A stretch of DNA of 64,000 nt from the NCBI GenBank assembly GCA_016704895.1, contig JADIZG010000074.1, positions 38,969 to 102,968 on the forward strand, written 5' to 3'. The notes beneath the pieces were generated by a model. That model did no database searches. It worked only from the letters and a program-made list of their open reading frames with translations, and had not been told where the DNA came from. Numbering within the stretch: the stretch's first letter is position 1; each line of letters opens with the position of its first letter. Positions 50,338-59,356 of this stretch are shown here, piece by piece. The position numbers were made by a program, and so were the translations under genes. Origin of the DNA: Betaproteobacteria bacterium. GTDB taxonomy: Bacteria; Pseudomonadota; Gammaproteobacteria; Burkholderiales; Casimicrobiaceae.

Positions 50338-51948
50338 GCGCTCGAGGCGGCACTCGTGCTGTTCGCGGCGACCCTCGCGCTGGGGGCGGCGTTGCGCCTC
50401 GACCAGTTCACGCTGCAGGTGCTGCTCGACGACGAGTGGCACGCGGTGCACCAGGTCCTGCGCCGCGGCCCCGCGTCGCTCGTCCTCGAGCTCGGCCACG
50501 CGGACTTTGGCATCCCGCTCGCTCTCTACGACTGGGCGCTCGCCCAGACGGTCGGGCTGTCCGAGACCGCGATGCGCCTGCCGATGATGCTGTGCGGGCT
50601 CGCGACGATCGTCGTCCTCCCGCTCGCGGTCGCCCGCGCGGATCGGACGCGCGCAGACGCTCGCGTTCGCGCTGCTGCTCGCGACCTCGCCGCTGCTCGT
50701 CGCGTTCAGCCAGGTCGCACGCCCTTATGCGATCAACGTCTTCCTCGGCTGGGTCGCCCACTGGGCGTTCCTGCGCTACTGGGGAGGCAGCGCCCGTGCG
50801 GGCGCCGTCTACGCGTTCGCCACCGCGTTCGTCGTCTGGATGCACATGGTGATGGCGCCGTTCATGCTCGCGCCGCTCGCGTGGGCGGCGTGGACGATCG
50901 CCCGCGACGGCCGCGGGAGGCGGGAACGCCTGCGGCACCTCGTCGCGATCGCGGCGCCGACGCTCGCCGCGATCGGGCTGCTGCTCGGGCCGCCCCTCTA
51001 CTTCCAGCTCGGGGCGATCACCGGCAAGGGCGGGTTCTCGGCCCCCGAGCTCAACTCGCTGCGCGGTGCGTTCCACCTGTGGGCGGGGACGTCGTCGGTC
51101 GCGGTCGCCGTCGTCACGTTCGCGCTCGCGTCGATCGGCGCTCCCGCGGTCTGGCGCGCGATCCCCGAGGCCCGCACCGGCGCTCGGCCTCGCGCTGACC
51201 GCCGCGGCGCTCGCGATCACGCGGCCCGGAGTGGGGACAGGTCCCGATCGTCTTCGGGCGTTACCTTATGCCGTTCGTCCCGCTGCTCCTGCTCGCGACC
51301 GCGGTCGGCGCGGTGACGCTCGGGCGGGCCGCCGCGCGTCGATGGCGCTGGCCGCACGCGGCCGCCGCGGGCGCCGCGCTCGCGACCGCCGGCATCGCGA
51401 GCGCCATGGCCGCGACGGGACCGGTGCCGGCGTGGAGCGTCCATCCGACGACGCATCGCCTCGGCGTCGGGTTCCTCTACGACTTCCGCGAGCATCGCAA
51501 CGCCGCGCTCGCCACGCAACGGACGATCCCGCTCTCGCCGTTCTGGCGCACGCTCGCCGACCACCCGCGGAACTCGATCGTCGTCGCCGCGGCGCCGTTC
51601 GTCTTCGAGAGCTACGACTGGGACGCGGCCCGCTGGGAGCGCGTCTCGCACCAGCGCGTGGTTCCCGGCTGGCTCACCGGACTGTGCGTCGACCGCCGGC
51701 CCGGCGAGCTGCCGGTGCGCGACGGCCTGCGCTTCTCGAATGCCGTGCGCCTGGCCGACGCGCGCGCGCTCGCGGCCTTCCCGGTCGACTACGTCGCCTG
51801 GCAGAAGCCGTGGCTTCCCCGCGACCAGGACCGCCACGTGCGCTACGGCGACGACACCGCGCAGTGCGAGCCCGTGCTGCGCCAGCGCTTCGGCCCGCCC
51901 GTCTACGAGGACGCGATGCTCGTGGTCTTCCGGGCGCCGCGCGGGTAG
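50338..51948 (+). CDS. GT39/ArnT-like polytopic glycosyltransferase (frameshifts near 50640 and 51180-51260)
   Basis: An integral membrane glycosyltransferase of about 535 residues with an N-terminal helix (ALEAALVLFAATLALGAALR) and the acidic first-loop motif LDDEWHAVHQVL, which in GT-C enzymes supplies the catalytic Asp. More helices follow (FALLLATSPLLVAFSQVARP, WMHMVMAPFMLAPLAWAAWT), then a C-terminal soluble part starting near 51380 and ending VVFRAPRG. Two frame changes interrupt it and the start is lost in the fusion with ttcA. With the following GT2 and GtrA genes it looks like a three-part system that uses a lipid-linked sugar to modify a cell-surface polymer; the acceptor is unknown. 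Confidence 0.75.
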
Positions 51949-51952
51949 CCCG

Positions 51953-52717
51953 ATGCTCGACGGCCGCCGAATCGTCGTCGTGATGCCCGCCTACCGCGCC
52001 GGGCGCACGCTGGAGGCGACCGTGCGCGACCTGCCGGCGGGCATCGTCGACGACATCGTGCTGGTCGACGACGCGAGCGACGACGACACCGTCGCGATCG
52101 CCCGCTCGCTCGGGCTCACCGTGCTGCTGCACCCGATGAACCGCGGCTACGGCGCGAACCAGAAGACCTGCTACCGCGAGGCGCTCGCGCGCGGCGCCGA
52201 CATCGTCGTGATGGTGCACCCCGACTACCAGTACGACCCGCGCCTCGTGACGGCGATGGCCGGCATGGTCACGTCGGGCGTCTACGACCTCGTTCTGGGG
52301 TCGCGCATCCTGGGCGGCGGCGCGCTCGCGGGCGGCATGCCCTGGTGGAAGTACGTCGCCAACCGCGCGCTCACGTTCGCCCAGAACCTGCTCCTCGGCG
52401 CCAGGATGTCCGAGTACCACAGCGGCTACCGCGCGTACTCGCGCGCGCTCCTCGAGACCCTGCCCTGGCCGGGCAACTCGGACGACTTCGTGTTCGACAA
52501 CGAGCTGCTGGCGCAGGCGATCGTCGCGGGCCGCCGCGTCGGCGAGATCTCGGTGCCTACCCGCTACTTCGCCGAGGCGAGCTCGATCGGCTTCGCGCGC
52601 GCGGTGCGCTACGGCCTGGGCGTGCTCAACGTGTCGGTGCAGGGAGCGCTCGCGAGGAGCGGCCTGTACACGCCGGCGCTCTTCCGCAAGCCGGAAGCGC
52701 GCTCCCCCGCGCCATGA
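51953..52717 (+). CDS. GT2 family glycosyltransferase (DPM1/GtrB-like)
   Basis: A 254-residue inverting GT-A enzyme. Seen: VVMPAYRAGRTLEATVRDLP, the nucleotide/metal region VLVDDASDDDTVAIAR, MNRGYGANQKTCYREAL, the DxD-like VMVHPDYQYDPRL and GSRILGGGALAGGMPWWKY. It probably transfers a sugar to undecaprenyl or polyprenyl phosphate. No C-terminal membrane helices are seen, unlike classical GtrB, so it resembles soluble DPM1-type enzymes. Starts 5 bp after the GT39 stop and overlaps gtrA by ATGA. Confidence 0.9.
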   Translation: MLDGRRIVVVMPAYRAGRTLEATVRDLPAGIVDDIVLVDDASDDDTVAIARSLGLTVLLHPMNRGYGANQKTCYREALARGADIVVMVHPDYQYDPRLVTAMAGMVTSGVYDLVLGSRILGGGALAGGMPWWKYVANRALTFAQNLLLGARMSEYHSGYRAYSRALLETLPWPGNSDDFVFDNELLAQAIVAGRRVGEISVPTRYFAEASSIGFARAVRYGLGVLNVSVQGALARSGLYTPALFRKPEARSPAP

Positions 52718-53100
52718 AGCGGCACGCGCTCGTCGACGAGGCGAGGCGATTCACGCTGCACATCGTCACCGGGTTCGCCGCCGTCGCCGCGCACTACGGC
52801 ATGATGGCGGCGCTGATCGCGTTCGGGGTCGCGCCGATCCCCGCGTCGTCGGTCGGATTCGGCGCCGGCGCGATCGTCCGCTTCACGCTCGCGTACCGGC
52901 ACGTGTTCGATCCGACCCTTCCGGTCGCCCACTCGGGCCTGCGCTTCGCGGTCGCGCTGGGCGCTCAGGCGCTCGCGAATGCCGCGCTGCTCGCGACGGG
53001 GCTCGCGCTGGGCATCCCGACGTGGCCGTCGCAGATCGGGGCCACGGTGCTGATGACGTTCGCGAACTACGCCGCGTACCGGCTCTGGGTCTTCCGCTGA
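52714..53100 (+). CDS. GtrA-like flippase
   Basis: A 128-residue protein with four membrane helices (FTLHIVTGFAAVAAHYGMMA, ALIAFGVAPIPASSVGFGAG, LRFAVALGAQALANAALLA, IGATVLMTFANYAAYRLWVF), the GtrA family pattern. Members flip polyprenyl-phosphate sugars to the periplasm. ATG 52714 overlaps the GT2 stop, so the two are co-translated. Confidence 0.88.
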   Translation: MKRHALVDEARRFTLHIVTGFAAVAAHYGMMAALIAFGVAPIPASSVGFGAGAIVRFTLAYRHVFDPTLPVAHSGLRFAVALGAQALANAALLATGLALGIPTWPSQIGATVLMTFANYAAYRLWVFR

Positions 53101-53343
53101 CGCGGGGGACCGCCGCGATCGACGGGCCGCCCCGAGATCGCGGCCCCCCTTGGGGGGAGGCGCGCTCCGCGCGCTTCGGGACCGGGGGCCTCCGCGATCG
53201 ACGGGCCGCCCCGAGATCGCGGCCCCCCTTTGGGGGGAGGCGCGCTCCGCGCGCTACGGGGGGACCTCCGCGATCGACGGGCCGCCCCGAGATCGCGGCC
53301 CCCCTTTGGGGGGAGGCGCGCTCCGCGCGCTACGGGGGGACCA
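53101..53343. repeat. Three-copy tandem repeat (76-79 bp unit) with nested palindromes
   Basis: Units begin with CCGCGATC at 53113, 53192 and 53268 (periods 79 and 76); copies 2 and 3 are almost identical. Each contains three inverted repeats: CCGCGATC paired with GATCGCGG, CCCCCC(T)nGGGGGG, and GCGCGCTCCGCGCGC. The array fills the gap between the convergent gtrA and methyltransferase genes and contains no coding sequence. It may act as a bidirectional transcription barrier or be a mobile palindromic repeat; function is inferred. Confidence 0.9.
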
Positions 53344-53349
53344 CACCCC

Positions 53350-54090
53350 TCAAGGTTTCGCTGCCAGCGCGAAGAGCTCGTGGCCGCGGCCGGTCGCCGA
53401 CCGGAACCACCGGTGCTGCAGGCGGTTCACCGGCGTCCACAGCGCCGCGCTGCGATCGGCGATCCGCGAGACGAACGACAGGTCCCAGGCGTTCCGCGTG
53501 GCGCTCGCCATCGTCGCCGCGTGCGCATCGGCCGGCGGCGGCGGGGCGCGCTTCAGCCGCGTGTACGCGCGGCGCATCGCCCAGTAGACGGGGAATGTGA
53601 AGTCCTCGAACGTCACCGCCTCGAGCCCGGCTTCCTCGAGCCGGGTGCGCAGGTCCTCGACCGTGTAGCGGCGGACGTGGCCGTAGAAGTCGTCGTCCCA
53701 GCGCCACTCGCGCGGGTTGCTGGGGACCGCGAGCAGGAGACGGCCGCCGGGCGCCATCAGGCGCGCGACGCGCGCGAGCGCCGCACGGTCGTCGTCGAGG
53801 TGCTCGAGCACGTCCCACATCAGCACCGTCGGCCAGACGCCCTCGAGTTCCTCGAGGCGCACGAGGCGGACGTCGACGCCCGGATACGGCGCGAGGCGCT
53901 CGCGCGCCCGCCCGATCGCCGCCGGCGACGCGTCGATCGCCGTGCCGCGCCATCCTCTGCGCGCGAGGTGCTCGGCAACGTCGCCCGCGCCGCAGCCGAC
54001 GTCGAGGAACGGCGGCTCGAGGCGCTGCTCCTCGACGAAGCGGTCGAGGCAGTCGAACATGTGCCGCTTGAGCGGCGCGAAATTCGCCAT
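53350..54090 (-). CDS. Class I SAM-dependent methyltransferase
   Basis: A 246-residue methyltransferase. Motif I is FLDVGCGAGDVAEHLARRG, motif II/III TAIDASPAAIGRARERL, motif IV VLMWDVLEHLDDDRAALARV, and post-motif LMAPGGRLLLAVPSN; WDDDFYGHVRRYTVEDLR follows as in glycan-linked methyltransferases. A small-molecule or surface-sugar acceptor is likely given the neighbouring glycosyltransferases. Intact. Confidence 0.87.
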   Translation of the reverse strand: MANFAPLKRHMFDCLDRFVEEQRLEPPFLDVGCGAGDVAEHLARRGWRGTAIDASPAAIGRARERLAPYPGVDVRLVRLEELEGVWPTVLMWDVLEHLDDDRAALARVARLMAPGGRLLLAVPSNPREWRWDDDFYGHVRRYTVEDLRTRLEEAGLEAVTFEDFTFPVYWAMRRAYTRLKRAPPPPADAHAATMASATRNAWDLSFVSRIADRSAALWTPVNRLQHRWFRSATGRGHELFALAAKP

Positions 54091-54120
54091 GGGAAGCAGT
54101 AACCGCGGCGGCGCCGCGCG

Positions 54121-54816
54121 TCACTTCACCGTGTTGCGGTCCTGTCCGAAGAGCACCGCACGCGCCTTGTCGTCGCGGATCCCGGGCTGCTGGTTGACGC
54201 TCTTCGCGATCTCGTAGGCGCGCAGCACGGCCGGCCGCGCGCCGATCTCCGCCTTCCAGCGCTTCAGGTGCGGGAAGTCGTCGAGGTTCTGGCCCTGCCG
54301 CTCGGGCAGCACCCAGGGGTAGCACGCCATGTCGGCGATCGAGTAGTCGCCCGCGACGAACTCGCGGTCGGCGAGGCGCTTGTTCAGCACGCCGTAGAGA
54401 CGCCCGGTCTCCCGCACGTAACGGTCGATCGCATACGGGATCTTCTCGGGCGCGTAGAGCGAGAAGTGGTGGTTCTGGCCCGCCATCGGCCCCAGCCCCG
54501 CCATCTGCCAGAAGAGCCATTGCGAAACCTCGCAGCGCCCGCGCAGGTCGTGCGGATAGAAGCGGCCGGTCTTGCCCGCGAGGTAGAGCAGGATCGCGCC
54601 CGACTCGAACAGCGACAGCGGCGCGCCGCCGTCGGGCGGCGCGTGGTCGACGATCGCGGGAATGCGATTGTTGGGCGAGATCGCGAGGAACGCCGGGTCG
54701 AACTGCGCGCCCGTCGAGATGTCGATCGGCTTCAGGCGGTACGGGAGCCCCGTCTCCTCGAGGAAGATCGTGACCTTGTGGCCGTTCGGCGTGGTCCAGT
54801 AGTAGAGGTCGAGCAT
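54121..54816 (-). CDS. Glutathione S-transferase, YfcG/nu-class-like
   Basis: A 231-residue GST-fold protein. The N-terminal YYWTTPNGHKVTIFLEETGL has the Thr/Asn pair used by YfcG-type disulfide reductases instead of a Tyr or Ser. NNRIPAIVDH provides the cis-Pro, and SLFESGAILLYLAGKTGRF the glutathione-binding ES pair. The C-terminal helical domain includes VAGDYSIADMACYPWVL. Glutathione-dependent disulfide-bond reduction is the likely activity. ATG 54816 is chosen by homology; the frame is open upstream. Confidence 0.9.
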   Translation of the reverse strand: MLDLYYWTTPNGHKVTIFLEETGLPYRLKPIDISTGAQFDPAFLAISPNNRIPAIVDHAPPDGGAPLSLFESGAILLYLAGKTGRFYPHDLRGRCEVSQWLFWQMAGLGPMAGQNHHFSLYAPEKIPYAIDRYVRETGRLYGVLNKRLADREFVAGDYSIADMACYPWVLPERQGQNLDDFPHLKRWKAEIGARPAVLRAYEIAKSVNQQPGIRDDKARAVLFGQDRNTVK

Positions 54817-54871
54817 GGCGTTTCCGCGTTGAGCGTTGGACGCCGCGCGGGCGTCGGGGGTCCCGGCGGGA

Positions 54872-55651
54872 TCAGAACGTCCCGGGGTAGTTGCCGCCGT
54901 CGACCAGCACGTTCTGCCCGGCGATGTAGCCCGCGTGCGCGCTGCACAGGAACGCGCAGACCGCGCCGAACTCGGCGGCGTTGCCGAAGCGGCCGGCGGG
55001 AACGGCCGCGGCACCGGCGGCCAGCGCCTCGTCGATCGACCTGCCCGCCGCCTTCGCGCGTCCGGCGTAAGTGACGCGCAGCCGGTCGGTGTCGAACTGG
55101 CCCGGCAACAGGTTGTTGATCGTCACGCCGTGCCGCACGACCTTGCGCGCGAGCCCCGCGACGAACCCGGTGAGGCCGCTGCGCGCGCCGTTCGACAGGC
55201 CCAGCACGTCGATCGGCGCCTTGACGGCGGACGACGTGATGTTGACGATGCGCCCGTAGCGCCGCTCGATCATCGCGTCGATCGTCGCCTTGATCAGCTC
55301 GATCGGCGTCAGCATGTTCGCGTCGAGCGCGCGGATCCACGCGTCGCGGTCCCAGTCGTGGAAGTCGCCCGGCGGCGGGCCGCCTGCATTGTTGACGAGG
55401 ATGTCGGGCGACGGACACGCGGCGAGCGCGGCCGCGCGGCCGGCGGGCGTCGTGATGTCGCACGCGACCCGGCCCACGCGCCGTCCGGCCGCAGTGCCGA
55501 TCTCGTCGGCGGCCCGCTTCACGTCGGCCTCGGTGCGTGCGCAGATCGTGACGTCGACGCCTTCGCGCGCGAGCGCCTCGGCGCATCCGCGCCCGAGGCC
55601 TCTGCTCGCCGCGCAGACGAGCGCGCGCTTGCCCGCGATGCCCAGGTCCAT
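54872..55651 (-). CDS. SDR-family oxidoreductase lacking the YxxxK pair
   Basis: A 259-residue short-chain dehydrogenase/reductase fold. The cofactor motif is ALVCAASRGLGRGCAEALA; ILVNNAGGPPPGDFHDWD is the NNAG motif; IVNITSSAVKAPIDVLGLSN contains the catalytic Ser. Where classical enzymes have YxxxK, this one reads LSNGARSGLTGFVAGLARKV, so neither Tyr nor Lys is in place. Members of this divergent group are annotated as 3-oxoacyl-ACP reductases but the activity is unproven. It lies 55 bp upstream of the GST on the same strand. Confidence 0.85.
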   Translation of the reverse strand: MDLGIAGKRALVCAASRGLGRGCAEALAREGVDVTICARTEADVKRAADEIGTAAGRRVGRVACDITTPAGRAAALAACPSPDILVNNAGGPPPGDFHDWDRDAWIRALDANMLTPIELIKATIDAMIERRYGRIVNITSSAVKAPIDVLGLSNGARSGLTGFVAGLARKVVRHGVTINNLLPGQFDTDRLRVTYAGRAKAAGRSIDEALAAGAAAVPAGRFGNAAEFGAVCAFLCSAHAGYIAGQNVLVDGGNYPGTF

Positions 55652-55661
55652 CTGTCCTCCT

Positions 55662-56913
55662 TCAGGTCGCGTGAGCGATCCGACTGCGCCGAACCTGCAT
55701 CACCGTCGCGATCGCGACCACGAAACAGGCGGCCGCGGCCAGGAAAATGGCGTTGCCCTGCCGGTGGTCGAGCATGAAGCCGAACCACACGGGTCCGACC
55801 GCCGCGCCCAGGTCCAGCCCGGAATAGACGAATCCGTAGACGCGCCCCGTGGCGCCGTCCGGCGTCGCCGTGCGCACGATCATGTCGCGCGACGGGCCGG
55901 TGGCGCCGCTCGCGAATCCGGCCGCCGCGAACAGCGGGAGCACCCACGCGACCGACGATCCCGCGAACGTGATGACCACGAGCAGCGCCGCCGCGACGGC
56001 GAGCCCGATCGCGGCGACGCGGTCGTGCCGCGTGGTCCGCGCCGCCAGGAACCCGCCCGCGACGATGCCCGCGGCGCCTCCGAGCAGCAGCGCCGTCACG
56101 GCCGAGGTCGCCAGCGCGAGCGGCACGTCGAACGCGGTATTGAGCGCCGCCGGCGAGAACGTCTGCAGTCCGGTCGCCGCGGTCGTGGCGACGGCGAAGT
56201 AGGCGAAGCACGCGAGAATCGCCGGCTGGCGGAACAGCGTGGTGGCCTTCGCCGGGCTCGCGGCGTGGCCCCGGCCGACGTGGCAGGTGAGGCGCGCACG
56301 CTGCGTCATCAGGATGCCCAGACCCACGAGCCCGATCGCCCCCGGCCGCCAGCAGTGCGCCGCGCCAGCCGATGACGCTCGCCAGGCCGAACATCGCTAT
56401 CGGTGCCGCGGCGTAGCCCAGGTTGCCGCCGATGCCGTGCGCCGAGTACGCGTGCCCGAGCCGCCGGGGCGCGACGTTCGCGTTCAGGATCGCGAAATCG
56501 ACCGGGTGGAAGACGCCGTTGCCGACGCCCATGATCGCCACGACCGGGAAGAGCCAGCCGACGCCGGGCACGACGCCCGCCGCCAGCGCTCCGCCGCCGA
56601 GCAGTGCGAGTCCGCCGAAGAGCACCGGCCGCGCGCCGAAGCGATCGACGGCGAAGCCGGACGAGAACTGCGCGAAGCCCGACGCGACGTAGAACACGCC
56701 GACGAGGGACCCCAGCAGCGACCAGGAAACGTCGAACTCGGCGCGGATCAGCGGGAACAGCGGCGGCAGCGCGAGCTGGAAGAAGTGCGACAGCGAGTGC
56801 GCGAACCCGACGAGCCCGATCACCTGCGCGTCGCTCTTCAACGTTGCGTCGGCGCGGGGCTCCAAGGGGGTGCTGGTGTAAGGTGACGCGGGGAAGGCGG
56901 CACTATAGCGCAT
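55662..56913 (-). CDS. MFS transporter (frameshift near 56340)
   Basis: A 12-helix MFS transporter of about 415 residues. Seen: GLVGFAHSLSHFFQLALPPL, the motif-A loop GFAVDRFGARPVLFGG, and VGNGVFHPVDFAILNANVAP with GHAYSAHGIGGNLGYAAAPI. After a frame change near 56340 the second half follows (ATTLFRQPAILACFAYFAVA, GLDLGAAVGPVWFGFMLDH). The resemblance is to fosmidomycin-resistance-like or phthalate-type MFS groups; substrate unknown. The start may be the ATG at 56913 or a TTG about 15 codons downstream. Divergent from msrB with only 42 bp between. Confidence 0.82.
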
Positions 56914-56955
56914 CCCGGCGCCCCGCCGGAGATCGACGAAGCGACGAGGACGACG

Positions 56956-57354
56956 ATGGCCGAACGCAAGACGAAGAGCGACGCGGAGTGGCGCGCGATG
57001 CTCACGCCCGAGCAGTACAAGGTGGCGCGCCGGAAGGGCACCGAGCGCGCATTTTCCGGCGAGTACTGGGACAACCACGCGGAAGGCACCTACGCCTGCG
57101 TGTGCTGCGGCGCGCCGCTGTTCTCGTCGGACGCGAAGTTCGACTCGGGCACCGGCTGGCCGTCGTTCACCGCGCCGGTCGACCCGGCCGGCGTGCGCAA
57201 CGAGGACGACAGCTCGTTCTTCATGCGCCGCACCGAGGTGGTCTGCGCGACCTGCGACGCGCACCTGGGCCACGTGTTCGACGACGGGCCGGAGCCGACC
57301 GGCATGCGCTACTGCATGAACTCGGCGGCGCTCAGGTTCAAGCCGAAGGCGTAG
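56956..57354 (+). CDS. msrB: Peptide-methionine (R)-S-oxide reductase
   Basis: A 132-residue MsrB. Zinc ligands are the Cys pairs in TYACVCCGAPLF and VVCATCDAHLGHVF. The substrate-binding GTGWPSFTAPVD is present, and the catalytic Cys lies in MRYCMNSAALRF. Repairs oxidised methionines in the cytoplasm. Intact, and just upstream of a two-component pair. Confidence 0.96.
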   Translation: MAERKTKSDAEWRAMLTPEQYKVARRKGTERAFSGEYWDNHAEGTYACVCCGAPLFSSDAKFDSGTGWPSFTAPVDPAGVRNEDDSSFFMRRTEVVCATCDAHLGHVFDDGPEPTGMRYCMNSAALRFKPKA

Positions 57355-57368
57355 GGCCCGCGCCGGGC

Positions 57369-58040
57369 ATGCGCCTCCTGTTCGCCGAGGACGACCCGAT
57401 GATCGGCGCGGGCGTCCGCGAGGGCCTCGCGCAGGACGGGTTCGCGGTCGACTGGGTGCGCGACGGCGCCGCGGCGGAACGCGCGCTCGCCGAGAACGTC
57501 CACGAGCTCGTGCTGCTCGACCTCGGCCTGCCGCGCGTCGACGGGCTCGACGTGCTGGCGGCGATGCGCAGACGCGGAGACACGCGCCCGGTGCTGGTGC
57601 TGACCGCGCGCGACGCGCTCGCCGACCGCGTCGCCGGCCTCGACGCCGGCGCCGACGACTACCTGACGAAGCCGTTCGAGCTGGCCGAGCTCGCCGCGCG
57701 GCTGCGCGCGCTCGCGCGCCGCGCCTCGGGGCGCGCCGCGCCGACGATCGAGCTGCCCGGCGTCTCGATCGATCCGGCGACCAGGGAGGTGCGCGTCGAA
57801 GGCGCGCCGGTCGCGCTGTCCGGCCGCGAGTACGCGCTGCTCGAGGCGCTTTCCGCGCGGCCCGGCGCGATCCTGTCGCGCGCGCAGCTCGAGGAGCGGC
57901 TCTACGGCTGGAAGGACGCGGTCGAGAGCAACGCGGTCGAGGTGCACCTGTCGAGCCTGCGCCGCAAGCTGCCGGAGGGCTTCATCCGCAACGTGCGGGG
58001 GCTGGGCTGGATGATCTCGCCGCGGAAGGCCTCCGCATGA
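57369..58040 (+). CDS. OmpR/PmrA-QseB-type response regulator
   Basis: A 223-residue regulator. Receiver domain: acidic pair in LLFAEDDPMIG, phospho-Asp in VLLDLGLPRVDG, Thr in VLVLTARDAL and Lys in YLTKPFELAEL. The C-terminal winged helix includes LSGREYALLEALSARPGAIL, SNAVEVHLSSLRRKL and IRNVRGLGWMI. It overlaps the kinase start by ATGA. The sequence is closest in style to the PmrA/QseB/TctD subgroup. Targets are unknown; the nearby Do protease is a plausible one. Confidence 0.93.
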   Translation: MRLLFAEDDPMIGAGVREGLAQDGFAVDWVRDGAAAERALAENVHELVLLDLGLPRVDGLDVLAAMRRRGDTRPVLVLTARDALADRVAGLDAGADDYLTKPFELAELAARLRALARRASGRAAPTIELPGVSIDPATREVRVEGAPVALSGREYALLEALSARPGAILSRAQLEERLYGWKDAVESNAVEVHLSSLRRKLPEGFIRNVRGLGWMISPRKASA

Positions 58041-59356
58041 GGTCGATCCGCCGCGCGCTGCTGCTGCCCCTCGCCGGCGGGCTCGCCGTCGCGCTCGTCG
58101 TCGCCACCTGGGCGACGTACCTGCGCGCCCGCGACGAGGCGAGCGCGATGTTCGACGTGCAGCTCTCGCAGCTCGCGTCGTCGGTCACCGGCATGCCGCT
58201 GTCGGTCCCGCCGGGCGGCATCGCGACCGGCAGCGGCAGCGCGCCGCTGATCGTGCAGGTGTGGAACCGCGACGGCGTGCAGGTCTACCGGTCGCAGGGC
58301 ACGCGCGAAGTGCCCGCGCAGCGCTCGCCCGGCTTCTCGACCGTGCAGACGCGCGAAGGGCCGTGGCGGGTGTTCAGCGTGCTGACGGGCAGCGAGCTGG
58401 TGCAGGTCGCGCAGCCGCTGGCGCTTCGCGACCAGCTCGCCGCGAGTCTCGCCTTGTCGACGATCGTTCCCTGGCTCGTCGCCGCCCCGCTGATCGCGCT
58501 GCTGCTGTGGTTCGCGATCGCGCGCGCGTTGAAGCCGCTCGAGCGCCTCGCCGCGGCGGTCGGCCGGCGCAGCCCCGGCGAGCTCGCGCCGCTGACCGCG
58601 GAGGGCTGGCCGCGCGAGGTCACGCCGCTCGTCGGCGCGCTCAACGGCCTGCTCTCCCGCCTCGACGGCGCGCTCGACGCGCAGAAGGCGTTCATCGCCG
58701 ACGCCGCGCACGAGCTGCGCACGCCGCTCGCCGCCGTGCACCTGCAGGCCGAGCTCGCCGAGCGCGCGCGCGGCGAGCCGGAGCGCGCCGCCGCGCTGGA
58801 CGCGCTGCGCGGCGGCCTGAAGCGCGCGACGCGCGTCGTCGAGCAGCTGCTGTCGCTCGCGCGCGAGGACCATGCGCCCGCGCGCGCGCCGCACGTCGCC
58901 GTCGACCTCGCCGCGCTCGCGCGCGACGTCGTCGCCGCGCACGCCGGGATCGCCGCGGCGAAGGACGTCGACCTCGGCGCCGAGCACCTCGAGGCGCTGA
59001 CGGTCGAGGGCGACGCGGGCGCGCTCGCCACGCTCGCCTCGAACCTCGTCGACAACGCGCTGCGCTACACGCCCGCCGGCGGGCACGTCGACGTGATCGT
59101 CGAGCGGCGCGACGGCGCCCCCGCGCTCATCGTGCGCGACGACGGCCCCGGCATCCCGGCCGCGGAGCGCGCGCAGGTCTTCGAGCGCTTCGCGCGAGGC
59201 GCGCATGCCGACGCGCCGGGAAGCGGATTGGGCCTCGCGATCGTCAAGCGGATCGCCGAGCGCCACGCCGCGACGGTCACGCTCGCCGACGGCCCCGGAG
59301 GCCGCGGGCTCGAAGCGACGGTGCGATTCGCCGGCGGCGCGACCGTCAGTCGATGA
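58037..59356 (+). CDS. Sensor histidine kinase
   Basis: A 439-residue membrane kinase. Two helices (LLLPLAGGLAVALVVATWAT and STIVPWLVAAPLIALLLWFA) flank a periplasmic sensor of about 120 residues. The HAMP-like segment leads to the H-box FIADAAHELRTPLAAVHLQ, the N-box LASNLVDNALRYTP, and the G-boxes VRDDGPGIP and GSGLGLAIVKRIAERH. Partner of the preceding regulator (4 bp overlap). Its stop overlaps the end of the convergent gene by 11 bp. Confidence 0.93.
   Translation: MRSIRRALLLPLAGGLAVALVVATWATYLRARDEASAMFDVQLSQLASSVTGMPLSVPPGGIATGSGSAPLIVQVWNRDGVQVYRSQGTREVPAQRSPGFSTVQTREGPWRVFSVLTGSELVQVAQPLALRDQLAASLALSTIVPWLVAAPLIALLLWFAIARALKPLERLAAAVGRRSPGELAPLTAEGWPREVTPLVGALNGLLSRLDGALDAQKAFIADAAHELRTPLAAVHLQAELAERARGEPERAAALDALRGGLKRATRVVEQLLSLAREDHAPARAPHVAVDLAALARDVVAAHAGIAAAKDVDLGAEHLEALTVEGDAGALATLASNLVDNALRYTPAGGHVDVIVERRDGAPALIVRDDGPGIPAAERAQVFERFARGAHADAPGSGLGLAIVKRIAERHAATVTLADGPGGRGLEATVRFAGGATVSR

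Noticed and set aside
53101..53343. Possible CRISPR array
   Set aside because: The repeats are directly tandem with no unique spacers, units are 76-79 bp and internally palindromic, and no cas genes are present.
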